A stretch of 64,000 nt of DNA from Psychroserpens ponticola. Its GTDB lineage: Bacteria > Bacteroidota > Bacteroidia > Flavobacteriales > Flavobacteriaceae. Shown piece after piece: positions 24,943-33,996 of this stretch. Position numbers and translations under genes: made by a program. The notes beneath the pieces were generated by a model that worked only from the letters and a program-made list of their open reading frames with translations, was not told the DNA's origin and did not search any database. Numbering within the stretch: position 1 is the first letter of the stretch; each line of letters begins with the position of its first letter. The stretch is from NCBI RefSeq assembly GCF_023556315.2, contig NZ_CP116221.1, positions 1,127,001 through 1,191,000 on the forward strand. Reading direction: 5' to 3'.

Positions 24943-25671
24943 ATGAACAATAACAACGTCATACAAGTAGAAGGATTAACCAAAATGTTTGGAGATTTTG
25001 CAGCTGTTGATGCCATTACTTTTGAAGTGAATAAAGGTGAGATATTTGGGTTTTTAGGTGCAAATGGCGCAGGAAAAACAACAGCTATGAAAATGCTAAT
25101 AGGTATTTCTAATCCAACTTCAGGAAAAGCTAATGTAGCAGGTTTTGATGTCTATAGTCAAGCAGAAGATATCAAAAAAAATATTGGTTATATGAGTCAG
25201 AAATTTGCTTTATATGACGATTTAACCGTTAAAGAAAATATTACATTCTTTGGAGGTATTTATGGTTTGTCAAGAAAGCAAATCAAAGAAAAATTGGCAA
25301 TTTTAATTGAAGAATTAGGATTAGAAAAAGTAGCAAATAAGCTCGTTGGCGATTTGCCATTAGGTTGGAAACAGAAACTATCGTTTTCAGTGTCTTTACT
25401 TCATGATCCAAAAATTGTGTTTTTAGATGAGCCAACAGGAGGTGTAGATCCTATTACTAGACGTCAGTTTTGGGAAATGATTTATAAAGCTTCTAGCGAA
25501 GGAACAACCGTTTTTGTAACCACACACTACATGGATGAAGCCGAATATTGCGATAGAGTTTCCATCATGGTAAACGGAAAAATAGAAGCTTTAGACACTC
25601 CAAAGAAATTGAAAGAACAGTTTGAAGTAGATAATATGAATGATGTATTTTTAAAATTGGCGAGAGGATGA
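24943..25671 (+). CDS. ABC-2 exporter ATP-binding protein (second half of YbhF-like pair)
   Basis: 242 residues: Walker A GANGAGKTT at 39-47 and Walker B IVFLDEPTGGVD. The signature loop reads LPLGWKQK instead of LSGGQ; this variant is usual for the second ATPase domain of YbhF-type proteins and is not a defect. It overlaps the first permease gene by 4 nt (ATGA). Confidence 0.9.
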   Translation: MNNNNVIQVEGLTKMFGDFAAVDAITFEVNKGEIFGFLGANGAGKTTAMKMLIGISNPTSGKANVAGFDVYSQAEDIKKNIGYMSQKFALYDDLTVKENITFFGGIYGLSRKQIKEKLAILIEELGLEKVANKLVGDLPLGWKQKLSFSVSLLHDPKIVFLDEPTGGVDPITRRQFWEMIYKASSEGTTVFVTTHYMDEAEYCDRVSIMVNGKIEALDTPKKLKEQFEVDNMNDVFLKLARG

Positions 25672-26774
25672 AACGTTTTATAGGCTTCATAAAAAAAGAA
25701 TTCTATCATATTTTTAGAGATAAGCGTTCATTATTTATTCTCTTCGGAATGCCTATTGCTCAAATTATGTTATTTGGTTTCGCTATTACTAATGAAATCA
25801 ATAATGTAGATATTGCAATTTTAGACCATTCGAAAGATGCGACTACTGACGAAATTATCAATAAAATTTCAGCTTCAAAATATTTTAGCATCAATCAATT
25901 TATAGACAGAGAATCTGATATTGAACCCATTTTCAAAAAAGGAAAAATAAAGGCAGTTTTAAATTTCGAAAAGGACTTCAGTAAAAACCTCATAAAATAC
26001 AACAAAGCAACGATTCAAATAATCACAGATGCTACAGATCCAAATACAGCAAATACCATCAGTAATTATGTAAATGCTATTCTTCAGAAATATCAAAAAG
26101 AATTGAATAAAGACATGACAATCGTTTATCAAATTATACCTGAAACGCGTATGGTTTACAACCCAGAATTAAAAAGTGTTTACATGTTTGTTCCTGGTGT
26201 TATGACGATTATTTTAATGTTGGTTTCTGCAATGATGACGTCCATTTCCATAACTAGAGAAAAGGAATTAGGAACTATGGAAATTCTTTTAGTGTCGCCT
26301 TTAAAACCAATTCAGGTTATTGTTGGTAAAGTGTTTCCATATATTTTTCTATCAATAATTAATGCAGTAGTTATCGTTTTGCTAAGCATTTTTATTTTTA
26401 AAATGCCAGTTCAAGGAAGCTTGTTTTTATTAGGATTAGAAAGTATTCTTTTTATAATAAGTGCCTTGGCTTTAGGGATTTTAATTTCAACCATTTCTGC
26501 AACTCAACAAACCGCAATGATGATTTCTTTAATGGGTTTAATGCTTCCAGTAATTTTATTATCAGGCTTTATTTTTCCTATTTCTAGTATGCCTTTACCA
26601 TTGCAAGTGATTAGTAATATCATTCCTGCAAAATGGTTTATCATCATTATAAAAGGCATTATGCTAAAAGGTGTAGGATTAGAATTTATATGGAAAGAAA
26701 CCTTGATTTTATTAGGAATGACTGTGTTTTTTATAGCATTAAGTGTGAAGAAATATAAAATAAGATTAGAGTAG
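25668..26774 (+). CDS. ABC-2 type permease (YbhS/YbhR-like)
   Basis: 368 residues: an N-terminal membrane anchor (about 20-42), a large periplasmic domain (about 45-170) and five C-terminal membrane segments, with the ABC-2 motif TREKELGTMEILLVSPLKPIQ after the first. It forms half of the membrane channel of the exporter. Confidence 0.9.
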   Translation: MKRFIGFIKKEFYHIFRDKRSLFILFGMPIAQIMLFGFAITNEINNVDIAILDHSKDATTDEIINKISASKYFSINQFIDRESDIEPIFKKGKIKAVLNFEKDFSKNLIKYNKATIQIITDATDPNTANTISNYVNAILQKYQKELNKDMTIVYQIIPETRMVYNPELKSVYMFVPGVMTIILMLVSAMMTSISITREKELGTMEILLVSPLKPIQVIVGKVFPYIFLSIINAVVIVLLSIFIFKMPVQGSLFLLGLESILFIISALALGILISTISATQQTAMMISLMGLMLPVILLSGFIFPISSMPLPLQVISNIIPAKWFIIIIKGIMLKGVGLEFIWKETLILLGMTVFFIALSVKKYKIRLE

Positions 26775-26788
26775 AAAAGTATATCGTG

Positions 26789-26807
26789 CAAGGTTTTTAA
26801 AACCTTG
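26789..26807. repeat. palindromic repeat CAAGGTTTT-N-AAAACCTTG
   Basis: Perfect 9-bp arms around one base, between the two permease genes, followed by TAGGT. It is related to the copy at 24902-24942. It could act as an RNA hairpin within the operon. Confidence 0.6.
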
Positions 26808-26853
26808 TAGGTATTGTAAATTAAAAGAGATTCCTGCCTACGATGGAAGAAAT

Positions 26854-27975
26854 ATGAAAACAATTTTATACATCATACAAAAAGAATTCAAGCAAATCTT
26901 TAGAAATAAAGGCATGCTTCCTATCATTTTTGTTTTGCCGTTATTACAGCTTGTTATTTTATCTAATGCTGCCACTTTTGAAGTCAAGAATATTAAATTT
27001 GGCTATATTGATAATGATCATACATCAACATCAAGAGCTTTAGTTGAAAAATTTAATGCATCCACATATTTTAATGTATTAACAGATTTTCCTTCGGAAG
27101 CATTTGCAAATGCAGCCATGCTAAATGGAGAAGTCGATGTGGTTTTAGAAATTCCAAATTTTTTTGAACGCGATTTACAAAAAGAAAAGCATAACAATTT
27201 AGGTGTTACTATTAATGCAATTGATGGTGCAGCTGCTGGTGTTGAAAATGTATATGTTACACAAATTATCCAACGTTTTAATCAAGGCTTAAAAGTTGAT
27301 TTAATGCAGGTTTCAGATAAACAAATACAACCAACTACTATTGAAACTATTCCGTTATTCTGGTATAATGAAACTTTGAACTACAAAACTTTTATGGTTC
27401 CAGGAATCCTAGTTTTATTAGTAACTATGATTACATTGTTCCTTTCAGGAATGAATATAGTAAGAGAAAAAGAAATTGGTACGTTAGAACAAATTAATGT
27501 GACACCAATTAAAAAAAGTCAGTTTATAATAGGGAAACTCTTTCCGTTTTGGGTTATTGGAATGGGCTTGCTAACTGTCGGATTAATTTTAGCAAGACTC
27601 ATATTTAACGTCCCAATGCTTGGTAGTATAATACTCATGTATTTCTACACATCAATTTATATTTTAGTGGTTTTAGGTATCGGTTTATTCATTTCAAATT
27701 TTACAGATACACAACAGCAAGCGATGTTTATTTCATGGTTTTTTGTCGTAATTTTTATTCTAATGAGTGGTTTGTTTACACCAATTGAAAGCATGCCAAA
27801 ATGGGCACAAATTGTAACAGAATTTAATCCAGTAAAATACTTTGTAGAGGTGATGCGTATGGTAATGCTTAAAGGTTCTGGCTTTATTGATATTCTTCCT
27901 CAGTTATTAAAAACAGCACTTTATGCATTTGTTATGAATGGTTTAGCAGTTTTGAGTTACAAGAAGACGAATTAA
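26854..27975 (+). CDS. ABC-2 type permease (YbhR/YhhJ-like)
   Basis: 373 residues with the same layout as its neighbour: N-terminal anchor, periplasmic domain, five membrane spans. REKEIGTLEQINVTPIKKSQF is the conserved cytoplasmic loop. It is last in the TetR-controlled exporter operon. A palindromic repeat and a GATTCCTGCCTACG remnant separate it from the first permease, but the operon probably continues. Confidence 0.9.
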   Translation: MKTILYIIQKEFKQIFRNKGMLPIIFVLPLLQLVILSNAATFEVKNIKFGYIDNDHTSTSRALVEKFNASTYFNVLTDFPSEAFANAAMLNGEVDVVLEIPNFFERDLQKEKHNNLGVTINAIDGAAAGVENVYVTQIIQRFNQGLKVDLMQVSDKQIQPTTIETIPLFWYNETLNYKTFMVPGILVLLVTMITLFLSGMNIVREKEIGTLEQINVTPIKKSQFIIGKLFPFWVIGMGLLTVGLILARLIFNVPMLGSIILMYFYTSIYILVVLGIGLFISNFTDTQQQAMFISWFFVVIFILMSGLFTPIESMPKWAQIVTEFNPVKYFVEVMRMVMLKGSGFIDILPQLLKTALYAFVMNGLAVLSYKKTN

Positions 27976-27984
27976 TATCCTTAT

Positions 27985-28028
27985 GTAACTTAAGTTACTG
28001 TACAGCTTTAAAAAGAGAATTACCTTTA
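27985..28028 (+). promoter_or_regulatory. class B promoter module of the sulfide oxidation operon
   Basis: GTAACTTAAGTTAC at 27985-27998 is a fully palindromic 14-mer; TACCTTTA at 28021-28028 follows after 22 bp. The inferred start near 28032 leaves about 13 nt to ATG 28045. Confidence 0.7.
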
Positions 28029-28044
28029 TTAAAAATATTTTAAA

Positions 28045-29502
28045 ATGTCTAAAATTGTCATTTTAGGAGCAGGTATTTCTGGTCATGTTGCAGCAACGCA
28101 TTTACGCAGAAAATTATCAAAAGAACACGAAGTTGTAGTGGTGTCTCCTAACAGTAATTACCAATGGATTCCTTCTAATATTTGGGTTGGAATTGGAAGA
28201 ATGAAATCCGAAAAAATTTTATTTCCACTAGCACCTTTATATAAGAAGAAAGGGATTGGTTTTAAACAAGCTAAAGCGATTTCGTTTTTTCCTGAAGGTG
28301 ATATGCATGAAGAACAACCATATGTTTTAGCAGAATATGTAGAAGGAGATAATAAAGGCCAACAAGAAAAAATAACGTATGACTATTTAATAAATGCGAC
28401 TGGACCAAAACTGAATTTTGAAGCAACTGAAGGGTTGACTCCTGGTGAAAATAAAACGTATTCGGTTTGTACTTATACACACGCAGATCATGCTTGGGAA
28501 GGATTGAATGCTTTGATTCAAGAGATGAAACAAGGAAAAAAAGCAAAAATTTTGATTGGTACAGGTCATGCTAAATCGACTTGTCAAGGTGCTGCTTTTG
28601 AATATATATTGAATGTAGAAAAGGAATTGTGTAGGCATAATGTGCGAGATATGGCTGAAGTAACTTGGATTGCTAACGAACATAAATTAGGCGATTTTGG
28701 AATGGATGGCATGTTATTGAGTTATGGTAGTATGACTATGAAATCTAGCGAAATGGTCGAGATGATTTTTGAAGATAGAGACATTAAATGGATAATAGGA
28801 GCAGGTGTTCATAAAATTGAAGATGGTTTAGCGCATTATGAAAATCTTGATGGAGAATATAAAACAGAAACCTATGATTTTGCAATGCTAATACCTTCGT
28901 TTTCTGGTCATGGTTTTAAAGCTTACGATAAAAACAAAAATGATATTACAGAAAAACTATTCAAAGGATTTATGATTGTTGATGCAGATTATTCACCAAA
29001 ACCTTATGAAGAATGGTCTGTCAAAGATTGGCCAGAAACCTATCAGAATCCAAGTTATAAAAACATATTTGCTCCAGGGATTGCATTTGCACCACCACAT
29101 GCCATTTCAAAACCTAGGAAAAGTAAAAATGGAACCGATATTTCACCTGCACCACCACGTACAGGAATGCCATCTGGTATTACAGCAAAATTAGTCGCAG
29201 ATAATATTATTGATTCTATAAAAAATGGAAAAGAATCTTTAGACCATAAAGGATCAATGGGAAATATGGGAGCTGCATGTATCGCTTCTGCTGGTTACGG
29301 AATAACACAAGGAAGTGGTGTTAGCATTACAACTTATCCAATTGTTCCAGATTATGAGAAATATCCAAAAACGCAAGGAAGACAATTAGGGAAAACCTTT
29401 GGGGAAATTGGTTTAGCAGGACATTGGCTAAAATTGGCATTGCATTATGCCTTTATTTACAAAGCAAAAATGCGACCATTTTGGTGGTTAATTCCTGAAT
29501 AA
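28045..29502 (+). CDS. sulfide:quinone oxidoreductase-like flavoprotein
   Basis: A two-dinucleotide-binding-domain flavoprotein of 485 residues: GAGISGHVAATHLRR at 8-22 is the FAD Rossmann motif; NATGP is the second FAD contact; PAPPRTGMPSGITAKLVADNI is the C-terminal FAD block. A cysteine in CTYTHAD (near residue 144), one in STCQGAA (near 180) and one in GAACIAS (near 413) are candidates for the redox/polysulfide cysteines of SQR. It oxidises sulfide and passes electrons to quinone at the membrane. It heads an operon with a 42-residue protein and a cytochrome c'-like lipoprotein. Confidence 0.85.
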   Translation: MSKIVILGAGISGHVAATHLRRKLSKEHEVVVVSPNSNYQWIPSNIWVGIGRMKSEKILFPLAPLYKKKGIGFKQAKAISFFPEGDMHEEQPYVLAEYVEGDNKGQQEKITYDYLINATGPKLNFEATEGLTPGENKTYSVCTYTHADHAWEGLNALIQEMKQGKKAKILIGTGHAKSTCQGAAFEYILNVEKELCRHNVRDMAEVTWIANEHKLGDFGMDGMLLSYGSMTMKSSEMVEMIFEDRDIKWIIGAGVHKIEDGLAHYENLDGEYKTETYDFAMLIPSFSGHGFKAYDKNKNDITEKLFKGFMIVDADYSPKPYEEWSVKDWPETYQNPSYKNIFAPGIAFAPPHAISKPRKSKNGTDISPAPPRTGMPSGITAKLVADNIIDSIKNGKESLDHKGSMGNMGAACIASAGYGITQGSGVSITTYPIVPDYEKYPKTQGRQLGKTFGEIGLAGHWLKLALHYAFIYKAKMRPFWWLIPE

Positions 29503-29516
29503 AAAATGATAATAAC

Positions 29517-29645
29517 ATGACACAAAGAATTTCAAAATATCAAAGATTTAAAATGATGAATCCTATAATTCAATTTTTTAAATTCATTTACTTAAGCATG
29601 AAAATAATGCTTGTAGTGGCTGGAGGACATGGAGGTACAAGATAA
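29517..29645 (+). CDS. 42-residue protein ending GGHGGTR
   Basis: ATG 29517 to TAA 29643-29645. A basic N-terminus (KYQRFKMMN) is followed by a hydrophobic segment (IIQFFKFIYLSMKIMLVVAG) and the glycine-rich tail GGHGGTR. It lies 14 nt after the SQR gene and 8 nt before the cytochrome gene, so it is probably translated as the middle gene of the operon. I do not know a characterised homologue. It may be a membrane tether or assembly factor. Confidence 0.55.
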   Translation: MTQRISKYQRFKMMNPIIQFFKFIYLSMKIMLVVAGGHGGTR

Positions 29646-29653
29646 AACAAAGG

Positions 29654-30163
29654 ATGATGAAAATTAGAAGTTTAGTAATGACAACAATTTGTTTGAGTTT
29701 TTTAGGATTTCTCTCTTGTAATGAAGAACAAAAAAAAGGAATAATAAAAGCAGCAGATAATACTGTTGAACAAAACATAAAAGAAGATCATACTTTTAAG
29801 CAGAAGGTGGAAATTGATGATGGACGCATATCACTTAATTTGAATCCTATGCAAAAAAATCATCAACTTTCTAATATGAGAAGTCATTTAGAAGCTATAC
29901 AACAAATCACATTATTATTGTCACAAGAAAACTATGATGAAGCCTCAATGATTGCCTATACAAAATTAGGGTCTACAACAGAAATGCGCTTAATGTGTGC
30001 TTCTTTTGGAGATAAAGCTTTTGAGAATTTAGGATTAGAATTTCATAAAAGTGCTGATGCAATGAGTGATGTTTTTAAAAAAAGAAATAAAGATAATTCC
30101 CTTACTGCATTATCAAATACGTTAAATTATTGTGTGCAATGTCATGCAACATATAAGCAGTAA
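29654..30163 (+). CDS. cytochrome c'-like lipoprotein
   Basis: 169 residues with a lipoprotein signal ending at C22 (LGFLSC). Its single haem motif CVQCH lies at the extreme C-terminus (160-164), preceded by a helical domain (MRSHLEAIQQITLLL, AFENLGLEFHKSADAM). A C-terminal CxxCH on a four-helix bundle is the hallmark of cytochrome c'/c-556 types. It could accept electrons linked to sulfide oxidation or bind nitric oxide. Two terminators follow. Confidence 0.8.
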   Translation: MMKIRSLVMTTICLSFLGFLSCNEEQKKGIIKAADNTVEQNIKEDHTFKQKVEIDDGRISLNLNPMQKNHQLSNMRSHLEAIQQITLLLSQENYDEASMIAYTKLGSTTEMRLMCASFGDKAFENLGLEFHKSADAMSDVFKKRNKDNSLTALSNTLNYCVQCHATYKQ

Positions 30164-30172
30164 TATTTGGTT

Positions 30173-30199
30173 AAACTGATGTGATTATCAGTTTTTTTT
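30173..30199 (+). terminator. intrinsic terminator of the SQR operon
   Basis: AAACTGAT / ATCAGTTT stem with 6-nt loop (30181-30186) and eight T's. Confidence 0.85.
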
Positions 30200-30207
30200 G
30201 GTTGGTT

Positions 30208-30243
30208 AAAGGCATTTATAAGTAATTATGAATGCCTTTTTTT
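30208..30243 (+). terminator. second terminator-like hairpin
   Basis: AAAGGCATT / AATGCCTTT arms (30208-30216, 30231-30239), a 14-nt loop and a T-run. The T-run is on the plus strand, so it backs up the first terminator; it offers little to the converging gene at 30259. Confidence 0.7.
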
Positions 30244-30258
30244 GTAAAGAAACTAGTT

Positions 30259-31257
30259 TTAATTTCCTTTTAAACGCATCCATAATTCAAATAACAGTTT
30301 CTTTCCATCTCGTTTGTCTTTAGGAGCTTCAATAAATCGAACCTTACCAGAATTATCTGTCTCTATTTTATATTGAAAAACAAAGTTTTTAGATTTTGGT
30401 GCTAAACTTAAAAGTCCAAATCGCAAATCATTAAAATAAAGAATTCCATTTTTTTTAGAAATCATATACCATCCTTCAGAAATTATAATCATACGTTGTA
30501 CTTTTTCGTTGGTAGCAAGATCGCCTAAGAGTTGATGGTTTTTAGGATAAGTTTCAAAAGTTATTGGCTGAGTATCAAAAAAGGAATAGTTTCCCAATAA
30601 ATAAGCGTCTTCAGTTTCCACATTAGCACTCCAAAGAATTGTATTTAATGGCGAAGGTCTTGTGTCTATTTGCAGATAGGTGATGTCTTGATCTTTTAAA
30701 GCAGATTTAAATTGGTTAAACGCTATCCATTTCAAAAATATGGTAAGTAATAAATAGGATGAACTTATTATTAACCCAATTTTATTATATAAACGACGTT
30801 TTTGGGTCCAGTGTTTTTGCCTCAGTGTAAGAATCAAAAAGACCAAAAATGGTATTGTATAAAGCGGATCTATAACAAATATAGTCTTAAACGCCAATCG
30901 TAGATCAAATGGCCAAAATAATTGAGTTCCCCAAGTTGTATGTGCATCTAAAATAGGATGCGTTACAAATGTCAAGAAAAATAACCATGACCAATCTTTA
31001 AAACTTTTAAATGTTTCATACCGAGAAACAATCCAACCGAAAAGGGGAGCAAATACTATTGAAAATACAATCGAGTGTGTAAAACCTCGGTGAATTGATA
31101 GCGCAGAAACAGTATCAGTAAAATGAATAGCAAGTACATCTAAATCAGGTATTGTACCAGCAATAGCACCATAAAACATGGCTTTATTTCCGATTTTTTT
31201 TCCTAGCACAGCCTCACCAACAGCTGCACCTAATACGATTTGAGTTAATGAATCCAT
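30259..31257 (-). CDS. membrane-bound metal-dependent hydrolase (DUF457/YdjM-like)
   Basis: 332 residues. The N-terminus MDSLTQIVLGAAVGEAVLG and the metal-binding blocks GTIPDLDVL, HRGFTHSIVF and THPILDAHTTWG are diagnostic of the YdjM/DUF457 family (formerly LexA-binding inner-membrane proteins). Four or more membrane spans occupy the first 190 residues; the C-terminal 130 residues are soluble. The physiological substrate is unknown. A minus-strand -7 box TACTTTTG (31273-31266) lies just upstream, giving a very short leader. Confidence 0.85.
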   Translation of the reverse strand: MDSLTQIVLGAAVGEAVLGKKIGNKAMFYGAIAGTIPDLDVLAIHFTDTVSALSIHRGFTHSIVFSIVFAPLFGWIVSRYETFKSFKDWSWLFFLTFVTHPILDAHTTWGTQLFWPFDLRLAFKTIFVIDPLYTIPFLVFLILTLRQKHWTQKRRLYNKIGLIISSSYLLLTIFLKWIAFNQFKSALKDQDITYLQIDTRPSPLNTILWSANVETEDAYLLGNYSFFDTQPITFETYPKNHQLLGDLATNEKVQRMIIISEGWYMISKKNGILYFNDLRFGLLSLAPKSKNFVFQYKIETDNSGKVRFIEAPKDKRDGKKLLFELWMRLKGN

Positions 31258-31327
31258 ATACTTTACAAAAGTAAGTCAAGAGCAGTAAACAACATAACAT
31301 ACGTCCTCATAAATGACTCTTGGCTTG

Positions 31328-31371
31328 GTAACTTATGTTACTGACTTCGGTCTTTATCTGATGTAAATTTG
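31328..31371 (+). promoter_or_regulatory. class B promoter module of the first RND operon
   Basis: GTAACTTATGTTAC at 31328-31341 (perfect 5-bp arms) and TAAATTTG at 31364-31371 (full match), separated by 22 bp. The inferred leader to ATG 31391 is about 16 nt. The minus-strand gene at 31257 has no box at the matching distance, so only the rightward operon appears to be controlled. Confidence 0.7.
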
Positions 31372-31390
31372 TACAATAAATCAATAATTG

Positions 31391-32698
31391 ATGAAAAAAC
31401 ATTTTTATATCCTAGGATTTGGTTCTGTCTTCAGTTTTTTAGTTCAAGCGCAAGAAGTAGTGCCTATTACTATGACAGAGGTTTTATCTAAAGTGTCTGA
31501 AAAAAATATAAGTATTAAAATTTCCGAAGAAGAATTTAATCAAGCTAAAGCAGATTACAGACAAACTAATGCTGTGTTTTTTCCAAACATTACAGCAAGT
31601 CATACAGCAATGGCGACTACAAATCCGTTAATGGCTTTTGGATCTAAATTGAATCAGGAAATTTTAACGCAAAATGATTTCAATCCAGCATTATTAAATG
31701 ATCCTTCTCAGATAGAAAACTATGCGACAAAGTTTGAAATTCAACAACCATTAATCAATATGGATGGTTTATTTCAACGTAAAGCTGCTAAATCTAAAAT
31801 GGAAGCCATGTCATTAAAGACGAAGCGTACACAAGATTATTTAGCGTTTGAAGTTGAAAAAGCATACATGCAATTACAATTAGCTTATAAAGCAGTGCAG
31901 GTTTTAGAAACAACATTAGAAGCAGCTAATGCTAATAAGAAATTAGCAGATAACAGTTTTGAACAAGGGTATTTACAACGAGCTGATGTATTAAATGTTG
32001 AAGTACGAGTAACCGAAGTTCAAAATCAATTGCAAATGGCTAAAAGCAATGTGCAAAATGCATCCAATTATTTGTCTTTTTTAATGAATGATGAATCGTA
32101 TGTTATGTATACACCAACTGATGAATTGGTGGTTTCAACGTTTTCAATTGAAGATACAACAGTTTCTGAAAATCGTTCAGATATTAAAGCTATGCAATTT
32201 GCTTCAAATGCTTATGAAGCGATGAGTAAATCTGATAAAATGGCGTTTCTACCACGATTAAATGCCTTTGGAAGTTATGAACTATATGATGATCAGGTTT
32301 TTCATGGTGGTGCTAATGGCTATTTATTTGGAGCACAATTAACTTGGGATGTTTTTCAAGGTTCTAAACGTTTTGGAAAGGCTCAAAAAAGTAAATCAGA
32401 ATACGAAAAATCAAAATTAGAATACAAACAATATGTCTCTAAAAGTAATTTGGAATTAAACAAAGCAAAACGAGCTTTTACAGATGCAGAAAACAAATTA
32501 AAATTAACTGCTTTAGCATTAGAGCAATCTGAAGAATCTTTACGAATTAGAACGAACAGATTTAAAGAAGGTTTAGAAAAAACATCAGATTTATTGATTG
32601 CAGACACACAATTTGCACAAAAGCAATTAGAATATTATCAAACCATTTTTGAATATAATTATGCTCAAGCCTATTTACAATTTTTAACTAAAGAATAA
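31391..32698 (+). CDS. TolC-family outer-membrane channel of RND pump 1
   Basis: About 435 residues with a signal peptide (cleavage near LVQAQE) and the tandem TolC/OEP repeats (ITMTEVLSKVSEKNISIKIS; GAQLTWDVFQGSKRFGKAQKS). A TTG at 31388 could extend the frame by one codon; ATG 31391 fits better. It is the first gene of the operon with the adaptor (32779) and the AcrB-like pump (33997). Confidence 0.9.
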   Translation: MKKHFYILGFGSVFSFLVQAQEVVPITMTEVLSKVSEKNISIKISEEEFNQAKADYRQTNAVFFPNITASHTAMATTNPLMAFGSKLNQEILTQNDFNPALLNDPSQIENYATKFEIQQPLINMDGLFQRKAAKSKMEAMSLKTKRTQDYLAFEVEKAYMQLQLAYKAVQVLETTLEAANANKKLADNSFEQGYLQRADVLNVEVRVTEVQNQLQMAKSNVQNASNYLSFLMNDESYVMYTPTDELVVSTFSIEDTTVSENRSDIKAMQFASNAYEAMSKSDKMAFLPRLNAFGSYELYDDQVFHGGANGYLFGAQLTWDVFQGSKRFGKAQKSKSEYEKSKLEYKQYVSKSNLELNKAKRAFTDAENKLKLTALALEQSEESLRIRTNRFKEGLEKTSDLLIADTQFAQKQLEYYQTIFEYNYAQAYLQFLTKE

Positions 32699-32702
32699 AA
32701 CC

Positions 32703-32754
32703 TCTCGACTGCACTCGAGGAGACAGAGTATTATCTGGTCAAGCGCAGTCGAGA
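32703..32754. repeat. inverted repeat with TCTCGACTGC / GCAGTCGAGA ends
   Basis: 10-bp arms at 32703-32712 and 32745-32754 enclose a partly palindromic centre (CACTCGAGG). This is the REP-like CTCGACTGCGCTCGAG family scattered through flavobacterial genomes. It sits between the tolC-like and adaptor genes. Confidence 0.75.
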
Positions 32755-32778
32755 CCTAATTAATAAACAAATTACAAA

Positions 32779-33858
32779 ATGAAAATATATATTTACTTAC
32801 TAGCGTTAACTACAACAGTGTTTTTTATAACAAGCTGCGGAAGCGAAGACAAAAAACCAGTTACAGATAGCACACCAGCAATAGCTGTAAAAGTAAGTCA
32901 AGTAGAAACAAATAGTAATAGTCCGTTTTTAAGTGTAAGCGGAAAAATTCAAGCCACTAACAGTGCAGATTTAAGCACCAGAATGATGGGGTATGTAAAC
33001 AAAGTACATGTTAATGTTGGTGATAACGTTCAAAAAGGTCAATTGCTAGTTTCTATTAATAATAGTGATTTACAGGCTAAACGTGCTCAAGTAAATGCTG
33101 GGATTACAGAAGCTACAGCTGCTTTTAATAATGCCCAAAAAGATTATAATCGTTTTAAAAATTTGTTTGCAGATAATAGTGCGTCTCAAAAAGAGTTGGA
33201 TGATATGACTGCGAATTTCGAGATGGCAAAAGCACGTTTAGAAGCGGCAAACCAAATGAAAAACGAAGTCAATGCACAATTTGCTTATAGTAATATTACA
33301 GCGCCTTTTAGTGGAATGATTACTAGTAAAACTGTTGAGGCTGGTAACATGGCAAATCCAGGAATACCTTTAATTAGTATAGAAACTCCAGAGAGTTTTG
33401 AAGTGATGGCAATGGTTCCAGAATCTGAAATTTCTGAAATTAAAAAAGGAACAACCGTTGATGTTTTAGTAAAATCTATCAACAAAACCATTAAAGGAAA
33501 GGTTACAGAAGTGAGTACATCTGCCAAAAATACTGGCGGACAATATTTAGTGAAAATAGCTATAGAAAAAACAGAGGCAAACATCCTGTCAGGAATGTTT
33601 ACAACGGTTCAGTTTCCAGTAGAAAGAATAGCAAAATCAACACTGGTTTTAATTCCTACTGAAGCTATTGTAACCAAAGGGCAATTATCTGGAGTGTACA
33701 CCATAAGTCAAAGTAATACAGCTATGTTACGTTGGTTACGTTTGGGAAGAACTTTTGGAAACCAAGTAGAAGTGTTATCTGGTTTAAATGCAGATGAAGC
33801 TTACATAGTTTCTGCTGAAGGAAAATTATTTAATGGTGTTAAAATTTCAATTCAATAA
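32779..33858 (+). CDS. RND periplasmic adaptor lipoprotein
   Basis: 359 residues; lipoprotein signal ending at C20 (FFITSC). Lipoyl halves flank a short coiled-coil hairpin (about 100-165): MMGYVNKVHVNVGDNVQKGQLLVSI and YSNITAPFSGMITSKTVEAG. A beta-barrel and a membrane-proximal domain follow. It connects the AcrB-like pump to its TolC partner. Confidence 0.92.
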   Translation: MKIYIYLLALTTTVFFITSCGSEDKKPVTDSTPAIAVKVSQVETNSNSPFLSVSGKIQATNSADLSTRMMGYVNKVHVNVGDNVQKGQLLVSINNSDLQAKRAQVNAGITEATAAFNNAQKDYNRFKNLFADNSASQKELDDMTANFEMAKARLEAANQMKNEVNAQFAYSNITAPFSGMITSKTVEAGNMANPGIPLISIETPESFEVMAMVPESEISEIKKGTTVDVLVKSINKTIKGKVTEVSTSAKNTGGQYLVKIAIEKTEANILSGMFTTVQFPVERIAKSTLVLIPTEAIVTKGQLSGVYTISQSNTAMLRWLRLGRTFGNQVEVLSGLNADEAYIVSAEGKLFNGVKISIQ

Positions 33859-33862
33859 CTAA

Positions 33863-33980
33863 AAAGCCGCGTTAAGGATAGAAACGACATCCTTTTTACG
33901 TCAGTTCGAGTGAATTTGCCTAAGCAAATTTGTATCGAGAACAAGTAAAAAGATATAGTGGATAGCCTGTTAAAACGCCC
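33863..33980. repeat. dispersed flavobacterial repeat with nested hairpins
   Basis: A spacer element that includes a small hairpin AAGGAT-N9-ATCCTT followed by T's (33874-33897), the TCAGTTCGAGTGA block, an inner palindrome AATTTGC-N4-GCAAATT (33913-33930) and TGTATCGAGAAC. The block pair recurs at 37275-37339. The first hairpin could attenuate pump expression relative to the adaptor. Confidence 0.6.
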
Positions 33981-33996
33981 AAAATATTAAACTCAA

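Noticed and set aside
24943-25671. LPLGWKQK in place of LSGGQ taken as a defective ATPase
   Set aside because: This signature variant is typical of the second ATPase domain of YbhF-type transporters; Walker motifs are intact.
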